Assembly: GCA_013398295.1 (NCBI GenBank)
Contig: VZSF01009127.1
Location: 530,845 to 594,844 of the forward strand
Reading direction: 5' to 3'
DNA from: Chionis minor
Taxonomy: Eukaryota; Chordata; Aves; Charadriiformes; Chionididae
Length of the DNA stretch: 64,000 bases
A model generated the notes under the pieces. That model had not been told where the DNA came from and ran no database searches. It saw only the letters and a program-made list of their open reading frames with translations. Both the position numbers and the translations under genes were made by a program. Below are positions 48,201 through 60,225 of the stretch, piece by piece; position 1 is the stretch's first letter, and the number at the start of each line of letters is the position of its first letter.

Positions 48201-51200
48201 CCACCACCACGATCAGATCATTGCAGTGACACCTTTAATTTTATTCTGTGTGACAACAGGCCTACTATGCATATATTGTTCCATGGAAAGAGGAAGAAAG
48301 CAGCCCTTTACTCAAAGTGTCAGGCCAAGACTTGGGTAGCCATTGATTTAATGTCTCCTTGAAGGTACTGGAAAGGCACAAATTGTCTGGCTACGGGACT
48401 GAATATGTGGCTGATTGTGTTTTTAGTGACTCTGCAACCTGTTCCTTGACTGCAGTACTCCCCATTCCCACCACCCTTACAGTCAGTCAGGCCTGAAGGG
48501 CAGACTCCCATACACATGCACAACCACAGCAAGCTCCTTGGCCATGTAACAGTGTGCTAGGATGGTGTTGTACCCAATGGCAGGCAGATTTTGGCTTTGT
48601 GGCTCCAAGCCAGCATGGACTACTTCCAGGCACTTCCGTGCCAGTAGCCCCCGCTGTATGTAGTTTCCAGGAGCCACACTCCTGTTCCTATTCTGGGAGC
48701 CAAGCCTCGGACTGTGGTACCACCTGAAACAATTGCAGAATGTCTGCCATGGGCCAGATATGGATAAGAGTTAGCTGCTTTCTTCCAGCCAGAGTATTTC
48801 TGGTCCTACGGGAGGTCTCACAGTGCTGCAGACAAAGAAAACAGCGACCACACTACCTGGCAAAGTAGAGGCACAGAGAGTCACCTGCGGGAAACATACC
48901 AACTCAGGCTTTCTGAGTGTCAGGCACGCACATGAGCCATTAAGCCAAGCAGAGACAATCTGAATATATTCAAGGGAGCTTTTTTCCACTTTAAACACAG
49001 TTACTGTTTGAGAACAGACAGAAAATGAAGACAGTAATCATTCTACCATGCACTATCAAGTGTTATTGCCAGCAAGGCCTTTGCTAACCACTCTAATTTC
49101 TGAAAAAGCTACAAGAAAATGGGGTCAGTAAAGTACCAATTGTTCATTTAAATTACAGGGATGGAATCTAGGCTCTAATAATATTTGCAGAAACAATCTT
49201 CAAAGGAACACAGGTGGCAATAATTAATTCCTAATTTCCTCCTTTTGCACAGACTGACCTGGATGAAGAAAAATTGAAACATGAAAGAATATAACATAGT
49301 TTCTTCAAAAGCATCTCTGATGCAGTAAACTGTATTAGGAGAAAGGAGCAATTCTGTTCATTTTGCCCACATACAAGAAGCTGATGGCCTTTTTCTTTAT
49401 TAATCTGAATCACATGCAGCACAGACAATAGTGAAGGAGTGTTTACTGGAGGAAGGCTGCCATGTCTGCACACAACTCTTCCAAGGATGAAACAGGAATT
49501 AGAAACTGAAGGCAAACAAAGAGGTCTTTGTTGAGATGACATGAGGGTAGACTGGGAAGACTGGAAGATTTACCAAGCTATGTGGCGATACCATCCTATT
49601 TTATTTGCTCAGTCATGCAACTGAAATGGTGATATTTAATTTATCACTTAAATGCTTTTACCTCACACAAGTGATCTTCAGATGGTGTCAGGCAATTCAT
49701 TCCATGGTGGATAGCTTCATCACCAAGATTCACCTCAAGTTACATCATTCCTTCTCTTGTTCTCTGGAAGGTACATCAAAATTCTGCTGTTGAAAGAAAA
49801 GCAGAATCTCAAGGAACAGCCAGTCTAAGAGCTACAGCAATCATTTGGGCAACTTTTACTCATGGAGAGCCAACAGGAGATGACTGGAGATGACTGTACA
49901 TAAGCAAGGAACCTCCTTATGTTTTTTGGAGTTGGTGAGATAACTCACTACACATGGAGAAGGCTGTAGATGACCCAGAGCAAATACTTTGGGACAGAAA
50001 CATACATTCTTCTATGCTTAAAAAGGTAATGATCAAGGCCTCCCATTCTTACTACAACCCAGAGAATACTCATAGTAGTAATAAGTGACTTACAGCAGAT
50101 GAAGGGACATAAAATCTTGCTTTCTGCCATAGCTGCATCTCTTGAAAATGCTATAATTGAAAAAGCAGTGGTCAGTAAGAGCCAAACAGGTATGAGCTAC
50201 TGAACATTCATTTCATTTAGAAGCCCTGTGCTGTGGCTCTTTAAATTAATTTAATTTAGAAGTCCCATCAATAACTTTGCTAGCACCAAAACACCTATGG
50301 GATGAGACTCTGCAAACAGCCATTCCATCATGTCAGAGTTTCTTCTTTCCGGAAACTCTGGCTGCTAATTAGCTGCACCATTTCTGACAATGGACCATAA
50401 TTCACTAAGTTCTTCTGCAAGTGCCTGTTTTCTCAGAGTTAGTGTATTTTCAAGGCTTCAAAGCATAGTGACTCCTTTAGCTCATTCTCCATCTTGGCGG
50501 TAGTTTGCTTTATCTTGCACTAGCTGCATTTTGCCAGGCATGTGATACAATAAAAATTTATATTAAAGAGATGATGGTGGTGTTTAGGTCAATGTTTCAT
50601 CTGGGAAACATTTGCTGTCAATTTGGAAGTTAGTGCATATTCTATGACAGATTCTTAGTTGGAATAAAGTAGTGTAATTCCCTGTAAATTGATGGTGCTA
50701 TACTAAGTACTGCAACTGAGGCCATGGATTTCAGCAAGAGTAAGCTGGTTTCCACTGGTAGAGAATTTGATTCATTTTATAGAAATTTTCTAACAGTCCT
50801 ATGTGCTCTAGGATTCACTAGGGTGCCTGGTCTTCTTGGTCCCATTGTAGTTCAGGTGACTGTTCCCATCAACTTCTGTACAGCATATATTCTGAAAGGG
50901 GCACTGCCATGCTCAATCTGGCCCAACCTAACTTTTTAGGGTCTACCTCCCCTTCCCCAGTGGGCCACCATATTTTACTAGCAGCCCTTCCATCAGCTTT
51001 CAAATGGACACGGGTGTTATGCAACTCTGATGCATTTGGGTACCTTGCCCTGAGACAGGAAGACTTCTTGACCTTGACAGAAGTTTTTAAACCACCCAAA
51101 TGTTAAGAGAGTTACATCTCCATCTCAAATCATGATTACCATTAAAGGTGATTTTTAAACAGTTGGTCCTCCAAAAGCTGTCAGATTTTGATTGGTATTA

Positions 51201-51589
51201 ACAATCTACCCAGGAGATACGGATCCTTCTCCTTCTCACTGAAGCTCTTCCTTCTAATTTATAAGCTGTATTAATGACACCTCCGATTTATTAAACTGAA
51301 GAGTTCTCACTAATAACTGCTTGCAAACATTGTTGCAGTCAAGCACTTAGAAACGTAAAGTTTCGTTCAAGTTATGTACTACTCTCTTCTCTGAAATGCC
51401 AAATTCACTGCTAAAAGAGTTTTCTAAGCACTCTTAACATTTTTCAAATGCAGCCTTTAACCAAGGTAGGGAGAGATTCTTTTTGATGTTTTGTATTAAA
51501 CGCTCCCCTCAGGATTACTCCAGTAAAAGTAACATGTATCAGGGAGCTGCAAGAGTTGGGTAACTTCTCAAGGGAAGGCAGGCGGGGAG
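45296..51589. other. Gene desert segment, no assigned gene
   Basis: Mostly AT-rich. At 47160-47480 there is a stretch of mixed composition with TALE-like TGACAG and homeodomain-like TAATTAG motifs that might be regulatory. At 48480-48720 the minus strand has a short coding-like frame. Neither can be assigned. Other open frames, such as 45284-45655 minus (123 codons, hydrophobic), match nothing I know. Confidence 0.45.
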
Positions 51590-51933
51590 CTGAGGGTGAC
51601 CACGACATGAGCAGGGCAGTGACCTCACTGGCTGGGCACAGTCCTGCAGTGTCTGAGCTGGGCAGCCCGGGCAGAGCAGTGGCAGCAACAGCTTTTATCA
51701 ACAGTATAGCAACCGAACGGGAAAGTAACAAGTCAGATCCATGGTCAACCCCAGAAACCTGAGCAACAATCTGGGAACACAACTGGAACAGGTACACCTA
51801 CAACTTCGCTCAGGCCAAGACCGAAGGCCTGGGCTTGAGATTAAATGGAGCTCCTGGCCAATGAGCAGACACTGAGTGTGGAGGTCCCAAGTGAGGTCTC
51901 TTAGGGTAATGAGAGCCCATTGGTGCATTCTGG
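51590..51933. repeat. Unnamed dispersed repeat, copy 2 (uninterrupted)
   Basis: A moderately GC-rich 344-bp island in AT-rich sequence. Its two ends match the two parts of the copy at 44845-45295. The central 155 bp (about 51684-51838) has no counterpart in copy 1, where a CR1 lies instead. The boundaries are those of the visible similarity, so the true element may be longer. Confidence 0.55.
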
Positions 51934-52735
51934 ACTCTGACAAGATGTGAAAGACTACAGATTTTAATTACAGCATGACCAGTCACACAGTATGAACAAC
52001 AGATTCAAATGAGTCTTAGCAATTATTTCTTGTAAGCTGAAATATAGCAGCAGAAAATACCTGCTTAATTATTTAGAAAGATGGAAAAAACCAGTCTTGA
52101 TTGTAAACAGTGCAGTACAAAAGTTTAAAGGGGTTAAATTAATCAAATAAATTATTAATTACAATTAGCTCATCCATTAGTGTTATGGTAGCATATAAAT
52201 GCACCAGCCAGTATCAGCACTCTTTGCATTGGTCCCAAAAGAGACTTTGCAAAGTACAAACACAGTCTGATAGGGACTAGGAGAGAAGTCTTCCTCCAAT
52301 TGAATGTCCCACCATCAGTCTGCCAAGGTCAAACTACTCTTCTCCTTCCCGGGCCCAGTAAATCTTGATTTTCTAGAAGTGAGAACATTCCTTCAGTAAG
52401 AGTGACAGTAAGAGTGACTTAGTAAGACCCTGCAACCCTGAGGTTAGGCTCACCCTGGAAAGCAGAGGGCAAAAAGGCAAGGGGAAGACATTTTAGGCAA
52501 GATCAGAGCTGAACTGAGCCCATTCACCTCTTCTGTAAAGAATCTAACCATTGAATAGAAGCAGTAAGTCACCCAAGCCCTAGGAAGGCTGGACTCATAG
52601 GTTGATGGTTATCTCCCTTTCTGACATCCCTGCCCCTATGCACCCAAAATATGCAGGCAGGTGATGGGATCCTGGATTGTGCTCATGGGAAGAGGTAGCA
52701 CATATTTCAAAGTGAACATTACAGCACTCAGCCTG
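51934..52735. other. Intergenic, nothing recognised
   Basis: AT-rich sequence with no gene or repeat recognised. Confidence 0.5.
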
Positions 52736-52835
52736 GAGGAACTTACATCAGCAGCTTAGAGTTTCAATGACAGAGCAAGGACCAGAGTGTGGGTCCTACA
52801 AGTCACAGTCTAGTGCCTGATTCACTGAACCACAA
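52736..52835. mobile_element. Ancient SINE/LINE-tail relic (amniote type)
   Basis: The text gacagagcaaggaccagagtg, ggtcctacaagtcacagtc, tagtgcctgattcactgaac follows, with divergence, an old amniote interspersed repeat in which a gcagagctgggaatagaac section is followed by gtcccagtccagtgc and then a cactagaccac section. The recognition is from memory of that repeat, not from a search. Confidence 0.45.
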
Positions 52836-55800
52836 CCCAGATTGCTTAAAAAAAAGCCTTAAAATATACGTAGCATGAAACTTTTACCTATTACTCTGTC
52901 AGGATCAATAGGACAATTCCATTCTGCAGAACTATGTTCTACTAAAACTCAAAAGACTGATTAGAACAAAAGTTTCAATAGTATATTTTTGTGATACCAT
53001 TTATTATCCCACATGGTTTGACACAGTGTAGTATATTGCACCTATAAATCAGTTGCAGCAAATTATTTAATGATGCATTAACTGTGGAATTTCACATATA
53101 TTACAGTTCTTTAGCCAATGTTGAATGCTTTTTCAATAGCTTAATCCATCCCAGAAGTACTGAAGCAGGCATATTCATCCATCATGAGAGCGCACATAGT
53201 CTTCTCTTTGCTCTTTTTATTTTATTAAAGCCCTCGATCTACAACCATGGCATTAAATAATTCCCCAGAGCTTTTTCTGCACAATATTCCCACAACCATC
53301 CTCACTCTTCTATCACAAAAAAACCTTTTGATTCTCTATTAGACTCTTGCTGTCCTCTGGCACAGCTTAAGCCTGGCATTGACTTGGGCCACATTGCCAA
53401 GAACTCATAGATGACACCACAGCTATGTATGTGTGAAGGTATTATAAGAAATCACTTTTATATTACAGAAATTAAGAATTCAATGTGATGAGAAAGTTCA
53501 AAAATACAAGCAGCAACTCTACCTAGAAGAAGACACAGAAAGGAAGAAAAGATACGAGAAAGTATGATTATAGAAGAAGAGATTGTAATTTTTCTTAACT
53601 TCCAAGGCATCCCTTGCTGGAGATTCACCTGAGGTCCTTGAGGCATCCACAGTTGGACCAAAAAAGGATTTTGGAATTGCTGTTTAAAAATAGCAGACAC
53701 TGAACTAACCTTTTTTAGTTTTATGATAGTCAACTCACGGTGCTGAACCGAAATAGCACTTCACGGGTAGAAACCTAGTAGTTTTACCCTTCAGCACTAC
53801 ATTTGGCACCTGTTCAGAGTCAGCACTCTGAACCTTCATGGAGTTCTAACTGTGCACCTCGGCTGTTAGGATCTTGCATGATCAACTTTCCAGGCATCTT
53901 CCATCCCCTCCAGCTGCTGTGTGAAACAGCTTAAATCCTGGAGAGCAATGTGGAAGGTGATGATGGATCTCCCTTCTGCCACTTGTCAATGCTAGCGCAG
54001 AAACACAGAATAACTCACTTGTGGCTGTTCCTCTTGGCAGTTGTCCCTCCCTTCCGCTCACTCACGGAGATAAATGCTGCTGTGGTAGAACATAGCCTTA
54101 AGGCAACTCTTCTGTACACTATGCAATGTTAGCATTGCATTTCATTGTAGAACATTGGTTTTAAAAGCTCCTCCCCTTCAGTTGGTACCTCTTTCACTGT
54201 AATATTCATTCTCATTTTGTTATGTGCTTTTTCTTCTACCTATTCTTTGTGTCCTTTAGCCGGTAGCAATTTATGCAGATCTTGCCAGTTCAATCTTCTT
54301 TCTGCAGATTAACGATGGCACAAGGACAAAGAATTGGATCATGTTGCTTTCTTTTTCTTCTTTAGAAATGAAGCACACATCTCTGAGGCATTTTTTCTGG
54401 GTCTGGATATTCTTCTTAGACCAAACCTTAGGATACCGAGTTTGATAAATGGAAGCACTTTGGAAAGTCAGCGTGGTCTCTAGGAAAGGAAATTGGGCTA
54501 GAACTCTGGAGGCAACGAGGAAAGCAAAAGCCTGTAATTCAACAGCATACAGGTAGAAAAGGTCACCTCAGCTGCCTTTCCTAACAACTGCTGCAGAAAG
54601 AAGGCAGGGGGACAAGACCAGATTTCTTAAGACACAAAGCCTCTCCTTTCAGGGGAGTCAGGAGGATGTCTCCAGCCAGTGTACTATCCCAGCACCTAAC
54701 ACTGAGCTGCCACAGCTGCAGACTTCTTATGCTACCTGTGTGCACACACACAAACACATGCATAAGACATAGGAAGTAATGTCCCAGTACGTGGCAAAGG
54801 TCAGTGAGAGAAGAAGGGAAAGTGACTCCTACTGGCACTCTTATGCCACGTACTCACAAGCACTAAGATGTGTGCATGCCCAGAGTCTGTCCAGCATTCT
54901 GCCACTAAAAGACTTTTGGTTATCATGGTCATCATTCTCACGATGGCACAGAGAACGAGGGACACTGGCTATCCAGTCCACCTTAACATCTTAGGGTGAA
55001 GACCACATGTTGGTTTTTGACATGTGCTTTTTTTTTTCAACCCTGCAGAAGCTGGTGGTGATCCCATTAATCCATCTCATCTTTCAGGCTGATACAAACA
55101 GTCAAGAAAATTTCCAAAGACGAGATTTTTTTAAAGGAAATAGTTGCCCTCCTGTAACCACTTCTCCCAGATGTACATACTTCAGTGAGTAATATCTCAA
55201 GGGGTCAGAGTTTATTTCTTGTGCTGAAAACTAAGCAGGTTACAACATTGCTTTTGAAGCCCCTCAAATCATCTCGATACTCAAGCACTTTCCTGAAGGT
55301 TAACAGGAAATAATTCAAGGTTTAGAATCAGCTTGTTAAATCCATTAGTTGAAGTTGCTTTATGCAAATAACTCTTCCTGCCTCATGCACGATTATGTTT
55401 TCCACCTTTCTAAATGCTTCTATCTCATCTAATGAAGTCATTTCTAACTTGACAATTTGGGTATTCAGCTAAGGATATTGTGCAATGTGTCACTGAACTG
55501 GTAATCCATCTCCTCCTTTCCTTATCACTGGGTATGGAACATTTAATAATTGACACTTTATATAGTTGGTATTAAATCATTTTGGCAGAACTCTTCATTT
55601 ATTGGTCTCAAGAGAATCTGTTTTTTCCTCTCCCTGTGCAAAGGGTGGAGAAGTAGGGAGAAAGGAGAAGTCAATCTGTACCACTGAGAGTAATGGGATT
55701 TTCCAGTGAGAGGGTGGAAAATAGAGGGCAACTTGTTCTGTTCTTGGGTGGACATGTGGTACCAAAACCCTGGTCCAACCTCAGGAAGCGCAAGGCACAA

Positions 55801-56481
55801 TCTGCATCTAACTCTGCCACAACTTACTTCCTTAGCCAATGGTCAGCAAATTCAGGGCTGATTCCAACCTCCCACTTATATATATCAATGCACTAAGCCT
55901 TTGTGCGTGGGCAAAAAGGTAAAGAGCAGAGCTATGTAGAAAAAAAAAAGAAACAAAAGAGCTGAAATAAGGGGCTTGGTACAGTTTTCTGCTGCTCCCT
56001 GTCCCTAGTATGCCAGGCCAGGGAGCTCCAGCCTTCCACCACTACACCTGCTCTATTTGCTGCTGCTGTCAGGGTGCCCTTGGTACTGGGGGCATCACCT
56101 CCCTCCCTGTGCTGGCAAAAGCACTGGCTCGCATCCCATTAGCTTCACGAGGACAGTTGCTTTGTCTCCAGTTACAGTTGTGCAGATCGTATATCTATTT
56201 CTATTCCTGTCTCACACCTCTTTGTGCCTCTTTGATCTCTCTGAGCTGACAAGTAAATTTCTCTCACTGCCCACATAAGTTCTGCCTTCCCCATCCTCCC
56301 TTTCCTTCACAAGCCTGTGGGCTCCTTGTACATCTCTCCTTGATTTCACCCTAGGAGGTAAATGTCTGCTCGAGGTCAGTGGCATCACACCCTGCTCTGA
56401 AGGCATCTCTGTCCTGACTGGGCAGCAGGTACCCAAACCATGCAGTTCCTGTCGCTACATACACAAATGCATCGTCACTTT
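52836..56481. other. Gene desert segment
   Basis: No gene or recent transposon was recognised. AT-rich; it contains one octamer-like ATGCAAAT near 55363. Confidence 0.5.
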
Positions 56482-57765
56482 AGAATCATAGAGTTGGAAG
56501 GGACCTTAAAGATCATCTAGTTCCAACACCCCTGGCACGGGCAGGGACACCTCCCACTAGACCTGCTGCTCAAAGCCCCATCGAACCCGGCCTTGAACAC
56601 TTCCAGGGATGGGGTCTCCACAAGCTCCCTGGGCAACCTGTTCCCGTGCCTCACCACCCTCACAGTAAAGATTTTCTTCCTAATATCTAATCTAAATCTA
56701 CTCTCTTTCAGTTTAAAACCATTACCCCTCATCCTATCACTACCCTCCCTGATAATGAGTCCCTCTCCACCTTGCCTGTAGGCCCCCTTTAAGTACTGGA
56801 AGGCTGCTATAAGGCCTCCCCAGAGCCTTCTCTTCTCCAGGCTGAACAACCCCAACTCCCTCAGCCTGTCTTCATGGGAGAGGTGCTCCAGCCCTCTGAT
56901 CATCTTTGTGGCCCTCCTCTGGACTCGCTCCATCAGGTTCTTATGTTGGGCGCCCCAGAGCTGGACGCTGTACTCCAGGTGGGGTCTCATGAGTGCAGAG
57001 TAGAGGGACAGAATCACGTCCCTTGACCTGCTGGGCATGATTCTTTTGATGCAGCCCAGGATGTGGTTGGCCTTCTGGGCTGCGATCATACATTGCCAAC
57101 TCATGTTGAGCATGGGGACCAACAACCCCAAGTCCCTCTCCTCAGGGCTGCTCTCAGTTCATTCCCCATTGAGCCTGTATTTGTGCTTGGGATTGCCCCA
57201 ACCCATGTGCAGGACCTTGCACTTGGCCCTGCTGAATTTCATGAGGTTGACACAGACCCATCTCTCAAGCCTGTCCAGGTTCCTCTGGATGGCATCCCTT
57301 CCCTCCAGTGTGTTGACTGCACAACACAGCTTGGTGTCATCAGCAAACTTGCTGAGGGTGCACTCAGTCCCAACATCCTTGTCGCTGACAAAGATGTTAA
57401 ACAGCACTAGTCCCAGTACTGACCCCTGAGGAATGTCACTGCTCGCCACTTGGACATCGAACCCATGACCACAAAGTCTTTGAGTGCAGCCATCCAGACA
57501 GTTCATTATCCACCGAGTGGTCCATCCATCAAATCCATGTCTCTCCAATTTAGAGACAAGGATGTCGTGTGGGATAGTGTCAAATGCTTTGCACAACTCC
57601 AAGTAGATTATGATGTCAGTTGCTCGTCCCTTGTCCACCACCTTATCTGTCATGCTGGTGTAGAAAGCCACTGAATTTGTGAGGCACAATTTGCCCTTAG
57701 TGAAGCCATGTTGTCTGTCGGCAATCATCTCATTATTTTCCAACTTCCTTTCTAAATGCGAAGTT
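56482..57765 (-). mobile_element. CR1 LINE, longest and best-preserved RT copy
   Basis: On the minus strand one frame runs about 1.2 kb from near 57750 to 56517 and is broken by a single TGA (57159-57161). It reads QHGFTKGK, then the palm motif LCKAFDTIPHDIL, then SDIPQGSVLG, the intact FADDTKL active-site box, [51 protein letters not shown] and [10 protein letters not shown]. The stop falls where related CR1 proteins have Trp (GEW), so one G-to-A change explains it. The 5' half (endonuclease) is missing. The 3' end is a reduced octamer tail (agaatcatag) at 56482. It is a different subfamily from the copies at 12076, 23934 and 43185. Confidence 0.95.
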
Positions 57766-60119
57766 GAGGGGACACCTCTGAAAATGGCGGTGTGTCTTAA
57801 AAGCAGAAGGATCTATTTGTTGGGCACCTGCCTGGCCTTAGCACCTGGTTGCCTCTGGGAGTCGGTTTTGGATGTTCCCTGGCTGATCATTGCCTTTTAA
57901 TGTCCTCTGTTTGCTGAAAGGCACTGAGATTATTATTGGGAAACTTACCATTTGAGTCATCTCTCTCCTAAATAAAACTGGCTTTATACTTTTGCAAACA
58001 GGAAGATTTATTTTCCCCTCAAGATAAATATTGATAAACCTACTTCAGTCAATATTTACTATTTGGTTTTGGGAAGAAGCAGAAAAGTCTAGCCCAATGT
58101 TTAATAGAGTTTGATATCTGTTTTTTATCTACGCTACAAACACAATATCATACTGCTGCCTAGGCAGACGAAGGAAAATTAGTTTTTATTCATATTACTG
58201 AAACACTACAGGGCACTTTGTAATAGGAGAAGGATGGGAGCCTGGGGCTTGTGCACCAGATATAGTCACATTTTTTACAACCAGAAGCTTTATGTTGGTT
58301 TTGATTTTTTAGGGGGAATACTGAGGTGTGGGTTAGATGTGACCTGCCGCTTCTGTTACAGAAGGCTGCACCTCCATAACACAAGAGGGTCTCCTCTCAT
58401 TCCTGCAGTAGATGTTTCAGAAGCACTCTAAATACAACAGCACTTGCTTACGGAGCTCTTCACTGTGCTGTGTGAAAACATATGCATTAATTTGACCTGG
58501 CATAAATTTGTAATTCTTGACACCTAGAAAATGAACATATTACCTTATTAAATGTTGCTCACTCACAAATGTGCAGACCAGCTGTTTCCTCCCTCCATTA
58601 TCGAACTGTAGCAAGCACTTTCTAGAGGAAAATTAAAAGTAATGATTACAATCAATTAAAAAAAATTCAATTTAAATTCTTCTGCTACACAGGGAGCTAC
58701 AGCATATTTTCAATAATATTGTGTTCTTTTTTTTTAAAGTTCCTACATGTTATGCTGGACTTCCTATGGATAAAACATCCTCCTTCAAAAGCACAGGTTT
58801 GTTTACTTTGGAGAATGTGCATACACCTAAGCTGGAAAAAAAACCCTGACTGCAAAAATATGTGACTTTTTTCATCCCAAAAGAATCTGAAATTGTGGTG
58901 AAATATAAATACATGCATTTCCCCAGGCAGCTGTGTGGTTGGTGAGAAAACTCTAAGAGATGGCTGAAATTGAAGCATCCCCTAAACCTATCTGAGGGCT
59001 CTGAACAAGTTATAAGAGGAGTTGGAAAATTCAAGCCATTTCAACAAATATCAAGCAATTACACTGTTTTGCCAGTTCTGTCAGTTTTTCAGGGTTCAGC
59101 ATGGAATACACTAACTTCCACTATACATAAATAGCCTTTAGATACAGCTTACACGGAATTGCACCTGAAGAACATTTTCGGTGTATGCATGGGATGAAAA
59201 TCATTCCCTCGCACCATTATTTGTGCAGGCAGGCAGCAGGTTCCCCCACATTTTTTCTTTCTTTGTAAAGTATCGCTTTTTAATGGTAACTTTTCCTTTG
59301 TATTTTAGCAACTTTGATTGTAGAAAGCAGAAACCATGTCTTGATAAATACGTATTCTGCAAGAGTGCTTTACCTGGCAGAACAAATAGCTAGCATTGGA
59401 GCCAGCATGCAAATTTTGATTTACGACCGCCGTCAATGCTTGCCAACTGACAGCTCTGATGAAGGGAGCCAGAACAACCTTTGTTTGCTGTTCTGATTTA
59501 GACACATCCTTCGTTCCCCTTGCAACTTTTCTTTTGCGTTCACGTATGCGTCAATATGCGTCCACTAAGATTTGTGTTCCAGTTATTTACTTGGTTTCTA
59601 TCACTTAGTGATTGCTGCTTGGTCCAAAATGCTGACATCTTTTCCTGGGTGCTATTCTCCAACTCACTTGACGCTTAGGTGACCTTAGCTTCATTGGTAT
59701 TCAGTCAGTGTCAGAGATGCGCTGGTTTCAGCTGCTTGGGCCTCAGTGAGCAGGTGGAGAAATGACCAGCTGAAAATGAGTTGTTAAGGCCACTACAGCA
59801 AAAAGATTGATGCAATTAATTTTTCATTACGTACAGTGTCTGTGGATTGTAATCAGCTTGGATTGTTCTTCCTCTGAGGCACAAATAAAATGCAAATGGT
59901 TTTTCAATGAAAGGAAATGTTCTCTATGAGGTACTGTGCTATTCAGAGCAGCAAAATGGCTTGAAATAAATGGGGATTATGAGCAATGTTTTATGAATCC
60001 ACCTAGGAGAACTTAATATAAGTTTCATGCAGGGAAAACCACAGGTGAGTTTCCCATCAGATGAACATATTATTGCTCAAGCAACTGGAAACAAGAAAGA
60101 GCCAAAGGCTTTAAGCCTT
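57766..60119. other. Gene desert segment with possible regulatory DNA
   Basis: No gene was recognised. The stretch at 59305-59515 is listed separately. A second candidate at about 59790-59930 combines gcaattaatttttcattac with an octamer-like ATGCAAAT. Confidence 0.45.
59305..59515. promoter_or_regulatory. Candidate conserved non-coding element
   Basis: Balanced composition stands out from the AT-rich surroundings, and an exact octamer ATGCAAAT (POU-type site) lies near 59407. On the + strand it is open for 60 codons after a tttgtattttag acceptor-like sequence, so an unknown exon is the alternative; I recognise no protein family. No comparison between species could be made here. Confidence 0.25.
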
Positions 60120-60225
60120 ATTTAATAATACTAATACCTAGCTCTTTTCATAAGATGTCAATGTGCTTTACAGAGAAGGTACTTATCTTAGAGATGTGTT
60201 TAAATTAAGTGTCTTTTCCAAGCCC
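60120..60225. mobile_element. Ancient SINE/LINE-tail relic (amniote type)
   Basis: The text aataatactaatacctagct followed by cttttcataagatgtcaatg and tgctttacagagaaggt resembles the 3' portion of an old amniote repeat containing tagctcttttcat and caaagtgctttacaaagaagg. It is followed by aagtgtcttttccaag, similar to that repeat's aagtgacttgcccaag. It probably belongs to the same ancient family as the relic at 52736. Recognition is from memory. Confidence 0.5.
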
